Positions 36,700-47,199 of a DNA stretch of 64,000 bases are shown here, one piece after another. Source of the stretch: Corynebacterium anserum (GTDB taxonomy: Bacteria > Actinomycetota > Actinomycetes > Mycobacteriales > Mycobacteriaceae); NCBI RefSeq assembly GCF_014262665.1, contig NZ_CP046883.1:1240001-1304000 (forward strand). The letters run 5' to 3'. The translations under genes and the position numbers were made by a program. Position 1 is the stretch's first letter. The number at the start of each line of letters is the position of its first letter. A model generated the notes under the pieces. That model had not been told where the DNA came from. It saw only the letters and a list, made by a program, of their open reading frames with translations, and ran no database searches.

Positions 36700-37560
36700 A
36701 TGATTTCTTCCACCGCTGTTGTCACAGGAGCTGCCTCGGGGATCGGGCGCAGCCTTGCCATCGCACTAGCCACCATGGGGTATCACCTGCATCTCACCGA
36801 TCGCGACCCCGATGGCCTGAGTAGCACACGCACCGCCATTGAAGCGGCGGGAACTGGTCAAATTCTGAGCCTGCGCACCGTCGATATCACCGATCAACAC
36901 GCTGTTGTCAGCTGGGCCGATGCCCTCGTCGCCGAATACGGAGTGCCTGACGAAGTCTATCACGTTGCCGGAATCGCCATCTGGGGTGACGCACGCACAA
37001 TGCCCCATGACAAGTGGACCAGGGTAATCGATGTCAACCTCATGGGTTCCGTGCACATCGTGGAAGGATTTGCCCAACACCTCACCGTGGACAATCCCAC
37101 CAGAAAAACGAAACGACGGAAGCTGGTCTTCGTATCCTCCGCCGCGGGCATCATCGGCCTTCCCTGGCACGCCGCCTATTCCGCCTCTAAAGGCGGTGTG
37201 CTTGGAATGTGTGAAGTCCTTCGGTTCGACCTCGCTCCGAGGGGAGTGGATGTTCACGTGGTCGCACCGGGTGCAGTCGATACCCCCTTGGTGTCCACCA
37301 TTGATATCGACGGGGTAGACCAAACGAATAAACGCGTGCTCACGGCGAAGAAATTATTCCAAGGCCATGCACAAAGCCCCGAACAGGTAGCCGCGTCCAT
37401 TATTCGAGGTGTGAGGAAAAACAAATATCTGATTTTCACCTCACGCGACATCGCTCTTGCTCGGTGGGCACAAGTCAACGCTCCCTTCGCCTATAGAGGA
37501 GCTATGAAACTACTCAACCGCGGTTTTCGTTGGGTTGCCGCCGGTGCGCAGTTGAACTAA
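36700..37560 (+). CDS. Short-chain dehydrogenase/reductase
   Basis: A 286-residue classical SDR. The cofactor motif TGAASGIGRS is near residue 9, the VDITD segment near 66, HVAGIA near 87 stands for NNAG, the catalytic Ser in VSSAAG near 146, and the YSASK tetrad near 160. NAD(P) use is clear, the substrate is not. ATG immediately follows the mtr stop, making it the third gene of the hydrolase-mtr-SDR operon. Confidence 0.88.
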   Translation: MISSTAVVTGAASGIGRSLAIALATMGYHLHLTDRDPDGLSSTRTAIEAAGTGQILSLRTVDITDQHAVVSWADALVAEYGVPDEVYHVAGIAIWGDARTMPHDKWTRVIDVNLMGSVHIVEGFAQHLTVDNPTRKTKRRKLVFVSSAAGIIGLPWHAAYSASKGGVLGMCEVLRFDLAPRGVDVHVVAPGAVDTPLVSTIDIDGVDQTNKRVLTAKKLFQGHAQSPEQVAASIIRGVRKNKYLIFTSRDIALARWAQVNAPFAYRGAMKLLNRGFRWVAAGAQLN

Positions 37561-37613
37561 CGACCGGCGTAGCGAACACACGAGTGATGAGTCTCCAGCG
37601 ATAGCGCAAGCGA

Positions 37614-38189
37614 TTATTGGCTCCCCGAGCGCTTCTCATCGACAGGGACATTGAGCACGTCGAGAGCGGTCGCCAGGCCGTCGTACTGAGTAACCAGCAT
37701 CACAAAGGCTACTTGTTGTCGCTCATCTAGGACTCCGGCTAAACGAGTCCATGTGAGATCTGACAGCTGCTTATTCTTGACAATCTCCTCCGCCGCATCC
37801 AGCAGTGTCGCACGACGGCCGACAAAACCATGCGACTCCAGGGCTGTGGACGCAATCTCCTCTGGTGACAGCCCCACTCGGGCAGCGAGGTCTTTGTGCT
37901 GGTCGTATTCATATTCCGAGCCCCGTATGTGGGCAACACGGAGGATGATGAGCTCCGTGTCCTGACGTGATAAGTAGCCAAAAGGCATCATCGTAGCAGA
38001 GTACACAAGCCAGCCGCGGAACAAGCGCGGTGCCCGTCCGATGGTAGAAAACACCCCCAGGCTCTTACGTCGTTGAACGCGGGCGCCTATGCGGGCAATG
38101 GTGCCGATCACTGGCCCGAGGTTGGTTGGGTGTGCAGGCCCAGGCCCACGATAACCGGTCTTGGTGAATTTCAGTGGTCGAGAGGACAT
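37614..38189 (-). CDS. Carboxymuconolactone decarboxylase (CMD) family protein
   Basis: A 191-residue alpha-helical protein of the CMD/AhpD superfamily. ELIILRVAHIRGSEYEYDQH near residue 95 is the family core; the CxxC of AhpD is replaced by SEYEYDQH, so a peroxidase-type redox centre is absent. The segment after this (HKDLAARVGLSPEEIAS) is also typical. The specific reaction is unknown. ATG at 38189 has TAGGCT 7 nt upstream and no ribosome site. It converges with the SDR gene. Confidence 0.82.
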   Translation of the reverse strand: MSSRPLKFTKTGYRGPGPAHPTNLGPVIGTIARIGARVQRRKSLGVFSTIGRAPRLFRGWLVYSATMMPFGYLSRQDTELIILRVAHIRGSEYEYDQHKDLAARVGLSPEEIASTALESHGFVGRRATLLDAAEEIVKNKQLSDLTWTRLAGVLDERQQVAFVMLVTQYDGLATALDVLNVPVDEKRSGSQ

Positions 38190-38196
38190 GTTTTCC

Positions 38197-38202
38197 AGCC
38201 TA
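38197..38202 (-). promoter_or_regulatory. -10 element for the CMD-family gene
   Basis: Minus-strand TAGGCT lies 7 nt before the ATG at 38189. TATAGT precedes it directly. A leaderless transcript is likely. Confidence 0.5.
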
Positions 38203-38368
38203 ACTATAAAACGGGGCTCCACGTACACTGTGTGGGATCAATCGACCTCTGCCTCAGTTGACCATGGGAACATCGGTAGTGGTGGAATCCGAGCTCGAAG
38301 CAAAAATAACCGGCATTTTACGGCTGCGTAAGCTGTTCACTGATCAGCCGCTGACCTGTCGTGCTCAC

Positions 38369-39238
38369 CTATCGTTCGGCATCTAGAACAGTGAGAACGT
38401 CACACCCATCCTCTGTAACTACCAGAGTGTGCTCAAATTGCGCGGTCCACTTGCGGTCGGTGGTTTGCACAGTCCAGTTGTCATCCCAGATTTCGTACTC
38501 CAAGCCACCGAGGTTAATCATCGGTTCGATGGTGAGAGTCATTCCAGGTTCCAGCAGAGTATGGTCACCGGGAGAATCGTAATGCAATACGACTAGCCCG
38601 TTGTGGAATGTCGTACCAACGCCGTGACCGGTGAAATCACGCACCACGTTGTACCCAAATCGCTTGGCATAACTTTCTATGACGCGGCCGATAACATTGA
38701 TTTCGCGGCCAGGTTTAACAGCGTTAATACCTCGCCATAATGCCTTCTCAGTGCGATCGACCAGCAACCTATGCTCTTCAGATGCCTCACCTGCGATGAA
38801 CGTGGCGTTGGTATCACCATGAACGCCATTCTTATAGGCTGTAACATCGATGTTCACGATGTCACCTTCCTCGATCACAGTTGTATCAGGAATTCCGTGG
38901 CAAATGATTTCATTGAGAGACACGCAGCATGATTTTGGATACTTGCGGTACCCCAAAGTAGACGGATATGCCCCGTTATCCAGCATGTATTCGTGAGCAA
39001 TGCGATCCAGCTCATCCGTGGTGACGCCCGGCGCGACGGCACGACCTGCTTCCCGCAACGCCTCAGCGGCAATGCGGGAGGCTTCTCTCATCTTCTCAAT
39101 GACGTCCTGGGACTGAATCCACGGCTCTCCCACATTCTCCTGCACACTATCTTTCCATGCATACTCGGGGCGCTCGATATGCGCAGGCACTGTGCGGATA
39201 GGGGTTGGAAGTCCGGGGGTGAGTGGGGCTCTAGTCAT
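38369..39238 (-). CDS. map: Methionine aminopeptidase, type I
   Basis: Removes the initiator methionine from nascent proteins. The 289-residue protein has a 40-residue N-terminal extension typical of mycobacterial MapB. The metal centre is complete: His in [10 protein letters not shown] near 119, Asp in [20 protein letters not shown] near 130-147, His in [13 protein letters not shown] near 207, and Glu residues in [10 protein letters not shown] near 241 and QFEHTLVVT near 273. ATG at 39238 has TACAGT 8 nt upstream. The PBP gene stop is 23 bp upstream, so cotranscription is possible. Confidence 0.94.
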   Translation of the reverse strand: MTRAPLTPGLPTPIRTVPAHIERPEYAWKDSVQENVGEPWIQSQDVIEKMREASRIAAEALREAGRAVAPGVTTDELDRIAHEYMLDNGAYPSTLGYRKYPKSCCVSLNEIICHGIPDTTVIEEGDIVNIDVTAYKNGVHGDTNATFIAGEASEEHRLLVDRTEKALWRGINAVKPGREINVIGRVIESYAKRFGYNVVRDFTGHGVGTTFHNGLVVLHYDSPGDHTLLEPGMTLTIEPMINLGGLEYEIWDDNWTVQTTDRKWTAQFEHTLVVTEDGCDVLTVLDAER

Positions 39239-39246
39239 AAAATTCC

Positions 39247-39252
39247 ACTGTA
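39247..39252 (-). promoter_or_regulatory. Possible -10 element of map
   Basis: Minus-strand TACAGT lies 8 nt before the map ATG, suggesting an additional leaderless promoter within the short pbp-map gap. Confidence 0.4.
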
Positions 39253-39261
39253 CTACCCCGG

Positions 39262-41076
39262 CTAGTCCTCCTTGGCGTCCAGATTGGTGAAGAAGGTGTT
39301 GGTCACCTTCGTCGCATGCTCAGAACCCCCGCCGAGGACAATAAGCGTGGCAAACGCAAGATCCCCACGGTAGCCCACTAGCCAGGAGTGGGAACCTCCT
39401 GAAATCTCAGCTTCGCCCGTCTTTGCATACACGTCACCGGCGCCGGACACTCCTGTTCCGGAACCACTGGTCACCACAGCTCGCATAATTCTTCGCAGAC
39501 CATCCGTCTGTTCTTTTGGCAGTGGATTAGTTTGTTCGCCTTTGACATCAGTCTTGTGATTCGTCCCCGCGATGAGATATGGCGTCGGCATCTTTCCCGC
39601 CGCCGCAGTCGACGCCGCCACTGCCATACCAAAGGGGCTCACGAGATCGAGTCCCTGACCGTAGCCAGCTTCTGTACGATCCAGCATTTTCTCGCCATCC
39701 GGCACGGTTCCTGTCACCGTATCCAGGCCATCGATCGTAAAATCCTGCCCGATGCCAAACTGAGCCGCTGTGTCCTTTAATTCACCCGGTTTTAGTTGGG
39801 TAGAGATATTGGCAAACGTGGTGTTACACGAACGCGCGAACGCCGATTCGAGACTGGTCATGCCCAGAGAGAAAGAATTGTAGTTGGTTACGATGCGTCC
39901 ACCGATATTCTGCGTGCCCGGACATCCCACGGTGGAATCTGGAGTCAACCCTTGACGTTGCATCCCCGCAAACGTAGTAATCATCTTGAATGTCGAGCCC
40001 GGTGGATACTGCCCCATCAGTGCGGCGTCTCCGTCTTCATCTGCTTTTTCTGTCTGCGCCACAGCAAGAATTTCTCCGGTCGATGGGCGCATAACCACCA
40101 TCATGGTTTTCGCGTCTGAACGCGTGTTGACTGCCGCCTGAGCGGCGTCCTGCACCTTCCTTGAAAGTGACACATGCACGCTCGGAGCGGGTTTCGCATC
40201 CTCCCCTCCTAGTTTGCGCACTTCCGACCCCTCTTTGGTGGCGGCGACGACCTTCCAACCGTTATTACCTTGGAGATCACCCTCGACGATCCGTGACACC
40301 CGGCTCATGATGTCGGGTGCGAAGCCTGGATCGGGACGTACTAGTGCTTGTTCCTCATTGAGCCGTATACCGGGTTCATTACTGAACACCTCCTTGAGGT
40401 GCTGGCCTTGTTGAGCGCTCACAGAGAGTACTGAGTATTCCCCGTCAACATCACGTGCCTCCCGTGCTTTAGCTTCAGGATTGATCTGTGGTGTGGATTT
40501 ATCATCGCGACGCATCTCATCGAGCTCCCCCGAAATACGACGCATGGTTCCCAAGAGATCATCGGTCTTCTTCGTGTTGACGAACACGCGATAGGTCTTA
40601 CCCGGTTCCAATAGCACAGCCCCGTCGGAACCGACCACATTGGCGATCTCAGCTTTTACTGACCGCAGTTCTAGGTGTTGATTCGCACCGAGATCTGGAT
40701 GCATAACCGTCGGTACCCAACGCACCGTCCAGTGCCCGTTGGATTTTGTGAGGGTCATCCTCGCGTCATATTCGAAATGGCGGTCGTTGGGCAAGTCCCA
40801 GTTCATGGTGTAATTCGCTGTAGCAACAGTCCCGTCAGTATTGGTGTCTTTGAGAGTCGCCTCCAGCCCCTCTGCTTGGAGACTCTGCCATGTTTCTTCA
40901 ATAGCCGCAGTTGCTGCGCTGGGATTATCCGTCTGTTCTCCAGCGTCCGTGTGATTGGACAATGCTTTGAGGAAGGCTTCAGCCGCATCGTCTGCAACGT
41001 CCGGGCGTGGAGTACAACCCACAATGGTGAAGACTAAGGACGAGGCGAGAACAGTGGAGACAATGCTACGGCGCAT
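39262..41076 (-). CDS. Class B penicillin-binding protein, lipoprotein type
   Basis: A 604-residue cell-wall transpeptidase anchored by a lipid: the N-terminus ends in a lipobox (FTIVGC) at residue 21. Residues 30-160 form an NTF2-like (MecA_N) domain. A linker precedes the penicillin-binding domain, which has STFK near residue 363, SCN near 417 and KTG near 553. It forms peptide crosslinks outside the membrane and would bind beta-lactams. The layout resembles the Corynebacterium lipoprotein PBP beside map. ATG at 41076 has TAACGT 7 nt upstream. Confidence 0.9.
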   Translation of the reverse strand: MRRSIVSTVLASSLVFTIVGCTPRPDVADDAAEAFLKALSNHTDAGEQTDNPSAATAAIEETWQSLQAEGLEATLKDTNTDGTVATANYTMNWDLPNDRHFEYDARMTLTKSNGHWTVRWVPTVMHPDLGANQHLELRSVKAEIANVVGSDGAVLLEPGKTYRVFVNTKKTDDLLGTMRRISGELDEMRRDDKSTPQINPEAKAREARDVDGEYSVLSVSAQQGQHLKEVFSNEPGIRLNEEQALVRPDPGFAPDIMSRVSRIVEGDLQGNNGWKVVAATKEGSEVRKLGGEDAKPAPSVHVSLSRKVQDAAQAAVNTRSDAKTMMVVMRPSTGEILAVAQTEKADEDGDAALMGQYPPGSTFKMITTFAGMQRQGLTPDSTVGCPGTQNIGGRIVTNYNSFSLGMTSLESAFARSCNTTFANISTQLKPGELKDTAAQFGIGQDFTIDGLDTVTGTVPDGEKMLDRTEAGYGQGLDLVSPFGMAVAASTAAAGKMPTPYLIAGTNHKTDVKGEQTNPLPKEQTDGLRRIMRAVVTSGSGTGVSGAGDVYAKTGEAEISGGSHSWLVGYRGDLAFATLIVLGGGSEHATKVTNTFFTNLDAKED

Positions 41077-41083
41077 GCCGCTT

Positions 41084-41089
41084 ACGTTA
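41084..41089 (-). promoter_or_regulatory. -10 element of the PBP gene
   Basis: Minus-strand TAACGT lies 7 nt before the ATG at 41076 with no ribosome site, again fitting a leaderless start. Confidence 0.4.
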
Positions 41090-41242
41090 GCACCGGAAAT
41101 ATCACGTTATCTGGTGTGACACGAGCCAACGCACGGCATAACTTTTCTCATCGGACCGCTCTTTTTCCTTTCTACTGATGTGCCTACCTAGGTGACTATC
41201 CACACTCAAGGACCGTGTTCGCCGGCCTCTGTTCCGGTGCAT

Positions 41243-41248
41243 TAGAGT
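41243..41248 (+). promoter_or_regulatory. Possible -10 element of the MFS gene
   Basis: TAGAGT lies 8 nt before the ATG at 41257. Confidence 0.35.
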
Positions 41249-41256
41249 TCCTTGTT

Positions 41257-42495
41257 ATGAGTTCTCGCCACAAGCAGATGAGTACCGTGTTGTGCGTAGC
41301 CGCAGTGCTTGCTTTTTCCATTAATCTGCGTGCCGGCATAGTCTCACTCGGGCCCGTACTCGGACAGGTACGGGACACCCTGAAGGTATCCACTTCTGCC
41401 GCGGGTGTATTCACCGCGTTGCCCGGCTTCGCTTTCGCAGTCATGGGCTGGTGTACGGTGCCTTTAGCTCGACGCATCGGTCTCAGTCCCGCTCTACTCA
41501 CAGGAGGGACGATGATTCTTACAGGTCTTGCCGCCCGACCATTTCTGAACAATTATTGGCCATTCTTGCTTCTCACAGGCTTAGCGGTATGCGGTATCGC
41601 CGTGGGAAATGTACTGCTACCTGCGTGGATACAATCTCACGCTGTACAGAATCAACGATTGCTGCTCATGACCATCTACACCACGGTGATAGGGCTTTCC
41701 GCGTCTGTAGGACCACTATCCGCCATGTGGTTTGGGGACGAGAATTCTTGGCGAGCCGTCTTGGGAGTATGGGCCATACCCGCGGCAATCTTAGTGTGCG
41801 TGTGGCTCGTAGTATGCCTACGTATCGGGTCAGGGGATCTCCCACACCCCACCTCTGCCCATTCCTCAGCTTCTGAGCAGTCCATGTGGTCCTCGCCAAC
41901 TGCCGTCGCTATGCTGGTGTTTTTCTCGTTGCAGTCAGCAGGCTTCTATACGCAGATCGGCTGGCTCCCGCAGCTTATGATGGATCGAGGCGTTGAGCAT
42001 TCCACAGCGAGTGTGGCGCTCATTGTGCTGGGTTTTATGGGAGTGATCGGCGGCGTTATTATGCCCACCGTTGTAGCACGTATACGCAATATCACCCCGC
42101 TGGCTATCTCCATTACCCTACTCACTATGACTGGGTGGGTGGGGCTGCTATGGAATACCGCGGCTGCTCCCCTGCTATGGGCTGTTCTTCTCGGATTGGG
42201 GGGATTCTCGTTCCCGCTGGCACTGGCACTGCTCTCCGCTCGGACGCGTTCCCCTCTGGTGACAGCACGTTTATCGGGATTTGTTCAGCCCTATGGGTAT
42301 CTTGTCGCTGGAGCCGTCCCTCTTGTGGTCGGCGTGCTGTATTCAGCCGTGGGTAGCTGGACGCTAATTTTGTCCCTGTTGTTGGCGTTAGGCAGCATCC
42401 AACTCCTCGCCTCCACACGCTGTGCACGCAACGTGACAATTGACAAGGAATTAGAGCTGCGAGCAACCGCACACAGCAGTCACATGGCTATTTAG
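41257..42495 (+). CDS. Major facilitator transporter, CynX/NimT type
   Basis: A 412-residue protein with 12 predicted helices. FSINLRAGIVSLGPVLGQVR near residue 20 and the loop ARRIGLSPALLTGG near 70 fit the CynX/NimT branch, whose members move cyanate, nitroimidazoles or other anions. The substrate is unknown. I chose the ATG at 41257 because the extra 14 residues from 41215 are unlike this family and TAGAGT lies 8 nt upstream. It is divergent from the PBP gene and ends before a strong hairpin facing ispG. Confidence 0.85.
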   Translation: MSSRHKQMSTVLCVAAVLAFSINLRAGIVSLGPVLGQVRDTLKVSTSAAGVFTALPGFAFAVMGWCTVPLARRIGLSPALLTGGTMILTGLAARPFLNNYWPFLLLTGLAVCGIAVGNVLLPAWIQSHAVQNQRLLLMTIYTTVIGLSASVGPLSAMWFGDENSWRAVLGVWAIPAAILVCVWLVVCLRIGSGDLPHPTSAHSSASEQSMWSSPTAVAMLVFFSLQSAGFYTQIGWLPQLMMDRGVEHSTASVALIVLGFMGVIGGVIMPTVVARIRNITPLAISITLLTMTGWVGLLWNTAAAPLLWAVLLGLGGFSFPLALALLSARTRSPLVTARLSGFVQPYGYLVAGAVPLVVGVLYSAVGSWTLILSLLLALGSIQLLASTRCARNVTIDKELELRATAHSSHMAI

Positions 42496-42510
42496 TAGAT
42501 CCCCCTAGCA

Positions 42511-42542
42511 GATATGTACCGCAGATCTCTGCGGCACATATC
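42511..42542. terminator. Hairpin between the MFS gene and ispG, shared by convergent genes
   Basis: GATATGTACCGCAGA pairs with TCTGCGGCACATATC with one mismatch around a 2-nt loop. It lies between the two convergent stops. No long T-run follows on either side. Confidence 0.6.
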
Positions 42543-42588
42543 CACCTCCGTTCAGCACGCGATCTGTCCGATCCTATGCGCACTGCCT

Positions 42589-43749
42589 CTACTCAGTAAT
42601 GCGCACTTCAGCCTTCGCCCCCTCGACAGCCTCTAACCCCTCTTCCTCAGCAATGCGCATCGCTTCTTCGATGAGGGTCTCGACGATCTGATCTTCAGGC
42701 ACGGTCTTAATAACTTGGCCCTTTACGAAGATCTGTCCCTTGCCGTTACCAGATGCTACGCCAAGATCAGCATCTCGTGCTTCACCGGGGCCATTGACTA
42801 CACATCCCATCACTGCTACGCGCAATGGAAACTCCATGCCTTCCAAACCTGCTGTCACTTCTTCAGCCAAAGTGTAAACGTCCACCTGAGCGCGTCCGCA
42901 AGAAGGGCAAGAAACGATTTCCAATTTGCGTGGACGCAGATTCAGAGACTGTAGAATCTGGTCACCGACCTTGATTTCCTCTACTGGATCCGCAGACAAT
43001 GACACTCGAATGGTGTCGCCGATTCCTTCAGCCAAGAGAGCGCCAAAGGCTACGGCAGACTTGATGGTTCCCTGAAAAGCAGGGCCAGCTTCCGTCACCC
43101 CCAGGTGCAACGGGTAATCAGATTGAGCGGCAAGCTGACGGTACGCCTCAACCATGACCACTGGGTCATTGTGCTTCACGGAAATGGCAATGTCACCAAA
43201 TCCATGTTCCTCGAATAATTGCGCCTCCCACAACGCTGATTCAACCAACGCCTCGGGAGTAGCTTTACCGTATTTCTCCATGATGCGCTTATCCAAGGAA
43301 CCTGCGTTCACACCGATACGAATCGGAATACCGGCGTCCCCGGCTGCTTTCGCAACTTCCTTCACACGTCCATCGAACTCTTTAATATTGCCTGGATTCA
43401 CGCGCACAGCCGCACAACCTGCTTCGATGGCGGAAAAAATATACTTCGGCTGGAAATGAATATCTGCAATCACCGGGATTGGAGACTTCTTGGCAATCGC
43501 GGGAAGAGCTTCAGCGTCCACGGTCTTGGGGCAGGCGACGCGGACAATATCACAGCCAGAGGCTGTCAACTGCGCGATTTGCTGCAGGGTCGCGTTCACG
43601 TCATGTGTCTTGGTCGTTGTCATGGACTGCACAGAGATGGGGTAATCGCTACCCACACCCACTCCGCCAACCATGAGCTGACGAGTCTTACGGCGCGGTG
43701 CCAAAGTTGGTGGCGGGCCGTCAGGGATTCCAAGAGAAATGCCGGACAT
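42589..43749 (-). CDS. ispG: 4-hydroxy-3-methylbut-2-en-1-yl diphosphate synthase (flavodoxin)
   Basis: IspG carries out the penultimate step of the MEP isoprenoid pathway with a 4Fe-4S cluster. The 386-residue protein has the TIM barrel ([15 protein letters not shown] near residue 40; [12 protein letters not shown] near 92; [11 protein letters not shown] near 147). The cluster cysteines are in [11 protein letters not shown] near 281 and [16 protein letters not shown] near 316, the latter with the catalytic Glu. ATG at 43749. Dxr, an earlier enzyme of the same pathway, is encoded two genes upstream with rseP between, a common actinobacterial order. Confidence 0.96.
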   Translation of the reverse strand: MSGISLGIPDGPPPTLAPRRKTRQLMVGGVGVGSDYPISVQSMTTTKTHDVNATLQQIAQLTASGCDIVRVACPKTVDAEALPAIAKKSPIPVIADIHFQPKYIFSAIEAGCAAVRVNPGNIKEFDGRVKEVAKAAGDAGIPIRIGVNAGSLDKRIMEKYGKATPEALVESALWEAQLFEEHGFGDIAISVKHNDPVVMVEAYRQLAAQSDYPLHLGVTEAGPAFQGTIKSAVAFGALLAEGIGDTIRVSLSADPVEEIKVGDQILQSLNLRPRKLEIVSCPSCGRAQVDVYTLAEEVTAGLEGMEFPLRVAVMGCVVNGPGEARDADLGVASGNGKGQIFVKGQVIKTVPEDQIVETLIEEAMRIAEEEGLEAVEGAKAEVRITE

Positions 43750-44002
43750 AAAGCTGTGCGACCTCTTTCTAGTGCTTTCTGGTGGATGTCTGGTCGTCTA
43801 CGCTCTGATGCGTGACGTGGTTCATGCGTCTGTTGATACGTCCATGTGCAAAACACAGGTACCGCAGGTGTCAACGCACTCAACCCTCACTCAGTCTACG
43901 CCGTCGAACGCCCAAAATCCGTGTACCGACTGACCCCACGGCCTATTTCCGTGTCAGGAACCAGCTGGGAAACCCCTAATACCTCAAGAGCCGCCCCTAA
44001 GG

Positions 44003-45238
44003 TCAGAAAAGACGAACTGGATTAACCACGTCCGCCAAAATCACGGTGAGACCAAACACCAGCAGTACTGCGGTTGCCGCGTAGGTCAGGGGCATTAGCT
44101 TGGTGTAGTCTGCGGGCCCTCCGGGTGCCAGGCCGCGTGCGCGTCGATACATGTCCCGAATTTTTTCATAAATCACCACGGCAATATGACCACCGTCCAA
44201 AGGAGGAAGCGGAACCACATTGAAGAAGGCAAGGAACAGGTTCAGGCTCGCCAGAGTAATGAGAAAACTCTGCCACAACTGGTACTCCACTAATTCACCA
44301 CCAATGCGGGAGGCTCCCACCACGCTCATTGGCGAATCTTCAGCACGATTGCCCCCAAAAATGGATTCCACTACCCCGGGGAAACGCTGCGGCAACTGTA
44401 CGAGCCCCTTGGTAGTCTCCTTCACCATCATTCCGGTGAAATCGAAAGTTCCGCCTACTGCAGTCGCTGGATTGAACGTGAGGATTTCAGAGCGAGGTTG
44501 CACGGCTTGGATACCGACAGCACCCACGACCATGGTCTTCCCCGACGTGGCTCGTCGCTCTACAAGTTGTACTTGCAGGTCGAGCGACACCTCATGTCCA
44601 TGGCGCTCCACTACCGCTGGTACCGTAACGCGATCTCCTGGACGGCCATCAGCATCACTACCGATAGACGACACAGCTTTGGAGAAGTCCGGAAAGGTCG
44701 GAGTCTCCTGTCCGTTGACGGACACGAATGTATCTCCAGGTCGCACGCCGGAATCTTCTGCCGGCCCAGTCCCCTGGCACGAGGTCAGCGATCCATCCTC
44801 TTTTTGGCTGGCAGGTGCACAAGCCAACTTTTCAACAGTGGGGGTAAAAACTTTTGAGGTATCCGGAAGCCCCCAGGCCAATGCCACGCTGTAGATAATG
44901 ACGAGAGCCAGCACGATATTCATAAGGATGCCGCCTAGGAGCACAAAAATGCGTTGCGCAGCGGGGCGACTGTACATAGCGTACGGACGTTCTTCCTCCG
45001 ACATCTCGTCCAGCTTGGTCATTCCTGCGATATCACAAAAGCCACCGAGTGGAATGGCTTTCAGGCCATATTCCGTGTGGTTCTTCTTTATTGACCACAG
45101 TGTCGGGCCAAAACCGATGAAGTAACGGCGCACGCGCATGCCACACGCTCGAGCAGCATACATGTGACCAGCTTCGTGCAGTGCGATAGATACCGCGATT
45201 CCCAGTGCGAAGAGTACGACACCTAATGCGAAAGCCAT
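44003..45238 (-). CDS. rseP: Site-2 intramembrane metalloprotease RseP/Rip1 type
   Basis: A 411-residue membrane protease that cuts substrates, often anti-sigma factors, within the membrane. The zinc motif HEAGH is at residues 21-25 in the first helix. A PDZ domain occupies about 150-260 ([20 protein letters not shown]). The second metal motif [12 protein letters not shown] is near residue 342. About four membrane helices. The ortholog in M. tuberculosis is Rip1. ATG at 45238 overlaps the dxr end by 16 bp, so the two are translationally coupled. A 253-bp gap before ispG shows no clear feature. Confidence 0.93.
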   Translation of the reverse strand: MAFALGVVLFALGIAVSIALHEAGHMYAARACGMRVRRYFIGFGPTLWSIKKNHTEYGLKAIPLGGFCDIAGMTKLDEMSEEERPYAMYSRPAAQRIFVLLGGILMNIVLALVIIYSVALAWGLPDTSKVFTPTVEKLACAPASQKEDGSLTSCQGTGPAEDSGVRPGDTFVSVNGQETPTFPDFSKAVSSIGSDADGRPGDRVTVPAVVERHGHEVSLDLQVQLVERRATSGKTMVVGAVGIQAVQPRSEILTFNPATAVGGTFDFTGMMVKETTKGLVQLPQRFPGVVESIFGGNRAEDSPMSVVGASRIGGELVEYQLWQSFLITLASLNLFLAFFNVVPLPPLDGGHIAVVIYEKIRDMYRRARGLAPGGPADYTKLMPLTYAATAVLLVFGLTVILADVVNPVRLF

Positions 45239-46404
45239 GGGCGCATCCTTTCATAGGCCTTTGCACGGGCCTCGCGTTCGGCTTCCACAACGTCTTCCAC
45301 CGTGGAAGGGATCTGGCAGAGGTGTGCACAGTCCTCCATCACAGCCTGTACCGTGTCGACGATGCGCGGAAAGCTCAATGCCCCATTGAGAAATTCCACG
45401 GCGGCTTCTTCATTCGCGGCATTATAGACCGCGGGCATGGTACCGCCCGCACTCACTGCCTGTCGTGCCAGAACAACAGCTGGGAAGACGTCATCATCAA
45501 GGGGCTCAAAATGCCAATCCATCGCGTTGCTGAAATCCAGGCCTGGCTGTACTTCCGCCACGCGGTGTGGCCATCCCAAAGCGAGGCTGATCGGCAGCTT
45601 CATCGAGGGGGGTGATGCCTGAGCAATTGTCGAGCCATCAACGAAAGTCACCATCGAATGGACGATAGATTGCGGATGAACGGCCACGTCAATGTGCTCG
45701 GCAGGAATGCCAAAAAGCAGTGACGCCTCAATAAGCTCGAGCCCTTTGTTCACCATCGTCGCGGAGTTCAGAGTGTTCATTTGTCCCATCGACCACGTGG
45801 GATGATGTGCCGCCTGCAGCGGAGTCACAGGTTCTAATTGTTCACGCGTCCACCCACGGAACGGCCCACCGGAGGCGGTGAGTACTAGTCTGGCGACCTC
45901 CCGCGTTGATCCCGCGCGCAAGCATTGAGCCATTGCGGAGTGTTCAGAATCGACGGGGATCAGCTGGCCTTCATCCGCGGCGTGAAGAACCAGCTGACCA
46001 CCGGCCACGAGGCTCTCTTTGTTGGCCAGAGCGAGCTTTGCGGCAGTTCCTAGGGAGGCAAGAGTGGCGTCGAGTCCAAGAGAACCCACCAGGGCGTTGA
46101 GGATTACGTCGTCACTGCACAACTCATCGCCCAGGTTATCCACCAGTTGGCGAGCAGAATCATTTCCTCGGATCACCCGGCCGCCCAATTGAGCATCCAG
46201 ATAATCAGCGCTCTTTTCCGACGCCACGGCTACCCGATCAGCCGATAACTGAAACTGCTGGGCTTGTTGAAGCAAAAGCTCGGGATCACTACCTCGCGCG
46301 GCGATTCCCACGAGCTCAAAGCAATCGGAGTTGTCGGCTATCACTTCCAGTGCCTGGGTGCCAATCGAACCTGTGCTACCTAGTACAACAACGTGTCTCT
46401 TCAC
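45223..46404 (-). CDS. dxr: 1-deoxy-D-xylulose 5-phosphate reductoisomerase
   Basis: Dxr converts DXP to methylerythritol phosphate, the committed step of the MEP pathway. NADPH motif [14 protein letters not shown] opens the protein, and [14 protein letters not shown] near residue 125, the DSEHSA motif near 152, and TASGGPFRG near 184 are in place. About 393 residues. The open frame extends 65 codons further, but the GTG at 46404 gives the family N-terminus; GGAAAGATAG lies just before. The extra codons show no conserved content. It overlaps rseP by 16 bp and diverges from the DUF2631 gene. Confidence 0.94.
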   Translation of the reverse strand: MKRHVVVLGSTGSIGTQALEVIADNSDCFELVGIAARGSDPELLLQQAQQFQLSADRVAVASEKSADYLDAQLGGRVIRGNDSARQLVDNLGDELCSDDVILNALVGSLGLDATLASLGTAAKLALANKESLVAGGQLVLHAADEGQLIPVDSEHSAMAQCLRAGSTREVARLVLTASGGPFRGWTREQLEPVTPLQAAHHPTWSMGQMNTLNSATMVNKGLELIEASLLFGIPAEHIDVAVHPQSIVHSMVTFVDGSTIAQASPPSMKLPISLALGWPHRVAEVQPGLDFSNAMDWHFEPLDDDVFPAVVLARQAVSAGGTMPAVYNAANEEAAVEFLNGALSFPRIVDTVQAVMEDCAHLCQIPSTVEDVVEAEREARAKAYERMRPWLSH

Positions 46405-46535
46405 CCGAACTATCTTTCCACGAAAGACCCAGCGTGTGTACTTAGCTCTACTGTGAGAACGCTGGGAGAAAACAGGCTCAACTTTCTTAACCCCTAACGG
46501 GTGGCGAGGGCGACTTTCCTCAGGGAATATGCCAA

Positions 46536-46541
46536 TATAAT
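46536..46541 (+). promoter_or_regulatory. Consensus -10 box upstream of the DUF2631 gene
   Basis: TATAAT lies about 145 bp before the chosen GTG. No good -35 box is visible. If used, the mRNA would have a leader of about 140 nt. The 280-bp gap between dxr and this gene otherwise shows only weak symmetry. Confidence 0.4.
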
Positions 46542-46685
46542 GAAGACGCAACTGACTGTGTTGGATAGTGGGTTGAACGATGGTCTGCAGCAAAGACAAG
46601 CTATTGTCCCATCAACTGCACCACTACACCCCACGCAGCAACACCGTTGCCAACACAGATAAATGACGAAAACATGGAGGACATG

Positions 46686-47126
46686 GTGGCTTCCCACGCA
46701 AAGAAGGCAGAAGTTTACGCCAACGTATCTACCGAAGATGTGCCATCTGCAGCTTGGGGCTGGAGTGCGCTCTCCCGCCGTGCTGTAGCTACCGCTGGCA
46801 TCTGCGGTGGCTTGTTCCTGCTGGGAATGCTCTTCGGTAACCACAAAGGGCACGTTGAAGACATCTGGCTGATCGTCTTAGCAGTGCTCACTTTCATCGG
46901 CACCGCATTCGTTACCCTCCAGCCAAAACTGACGCAGGTTCGTACCGTCACCGCCCATAACAAGGCAGAAGGCCACGTTGAACCAGTCTGGACCGAAGAT
47001 CAGCTCCACGGTACCGGCGTGTACGCCAACCTCTCCCGCGAAGAGCGTCTAGCGCTGAACACCGACGGGACCTCTGCTGGCACCGAGATTGATGGCACAA
47101 CTGCAGACCCCGAGTTAGCTCACTAA
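46686..47126 (+). CDS. DUF2631 family membrane protein
   Basis: An actinobacteria-specific small membrane protein of unknown function. VSTEDVPSAAWGWSALSRRA near residue 15 is the DUF2631 signature, followed by two hydrophobic helices (about 35-55 and 62-82) and a hydrophilic tail of about 60 residues. I chose GTG at 46686 because GGAGG lies 5 nt upstream; ATGs at 46674 and 46683 and a TTG at 46647 are also in frame. It is divergent from dxr and ends at a perfect palindromic terminator. Confidence 0.8.
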   Translation: MASHAKKAEVYANVSTEDVPSAAWGWSALSRRAVATAGICGGLFLLGMLFGNHKGHVEDIWLIVLAVLTFIGTAFVTLQPKLTQVRTVTAHNKAEGHVEPVWTEDQLHGTGVYANLSREERLALNTDGTSAGTEIDGTTADPELAH

Positions 47127-47148
47127 ACACCCGCACGCTGAACAACAA

Positions 47149-47177
47149 ACCCGTGATGGATATCCATCACGGGTTTT
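47149..47177. terminator. Bidirectional terminator between the DUF2631 gene and rlmN
   Basis: A perfect 26-bp palindrome (ACCCGTGATGGAT and its complement, 47149-47174) is followed by TTTT on the plus strand and by a T-rich run (GTTTGTTGTT) on the minus strand. It serves both convergent genes. Confidence 0.9.
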
Positions 47178-47199
47178 CACTATGCGCCTGGCACGACCA

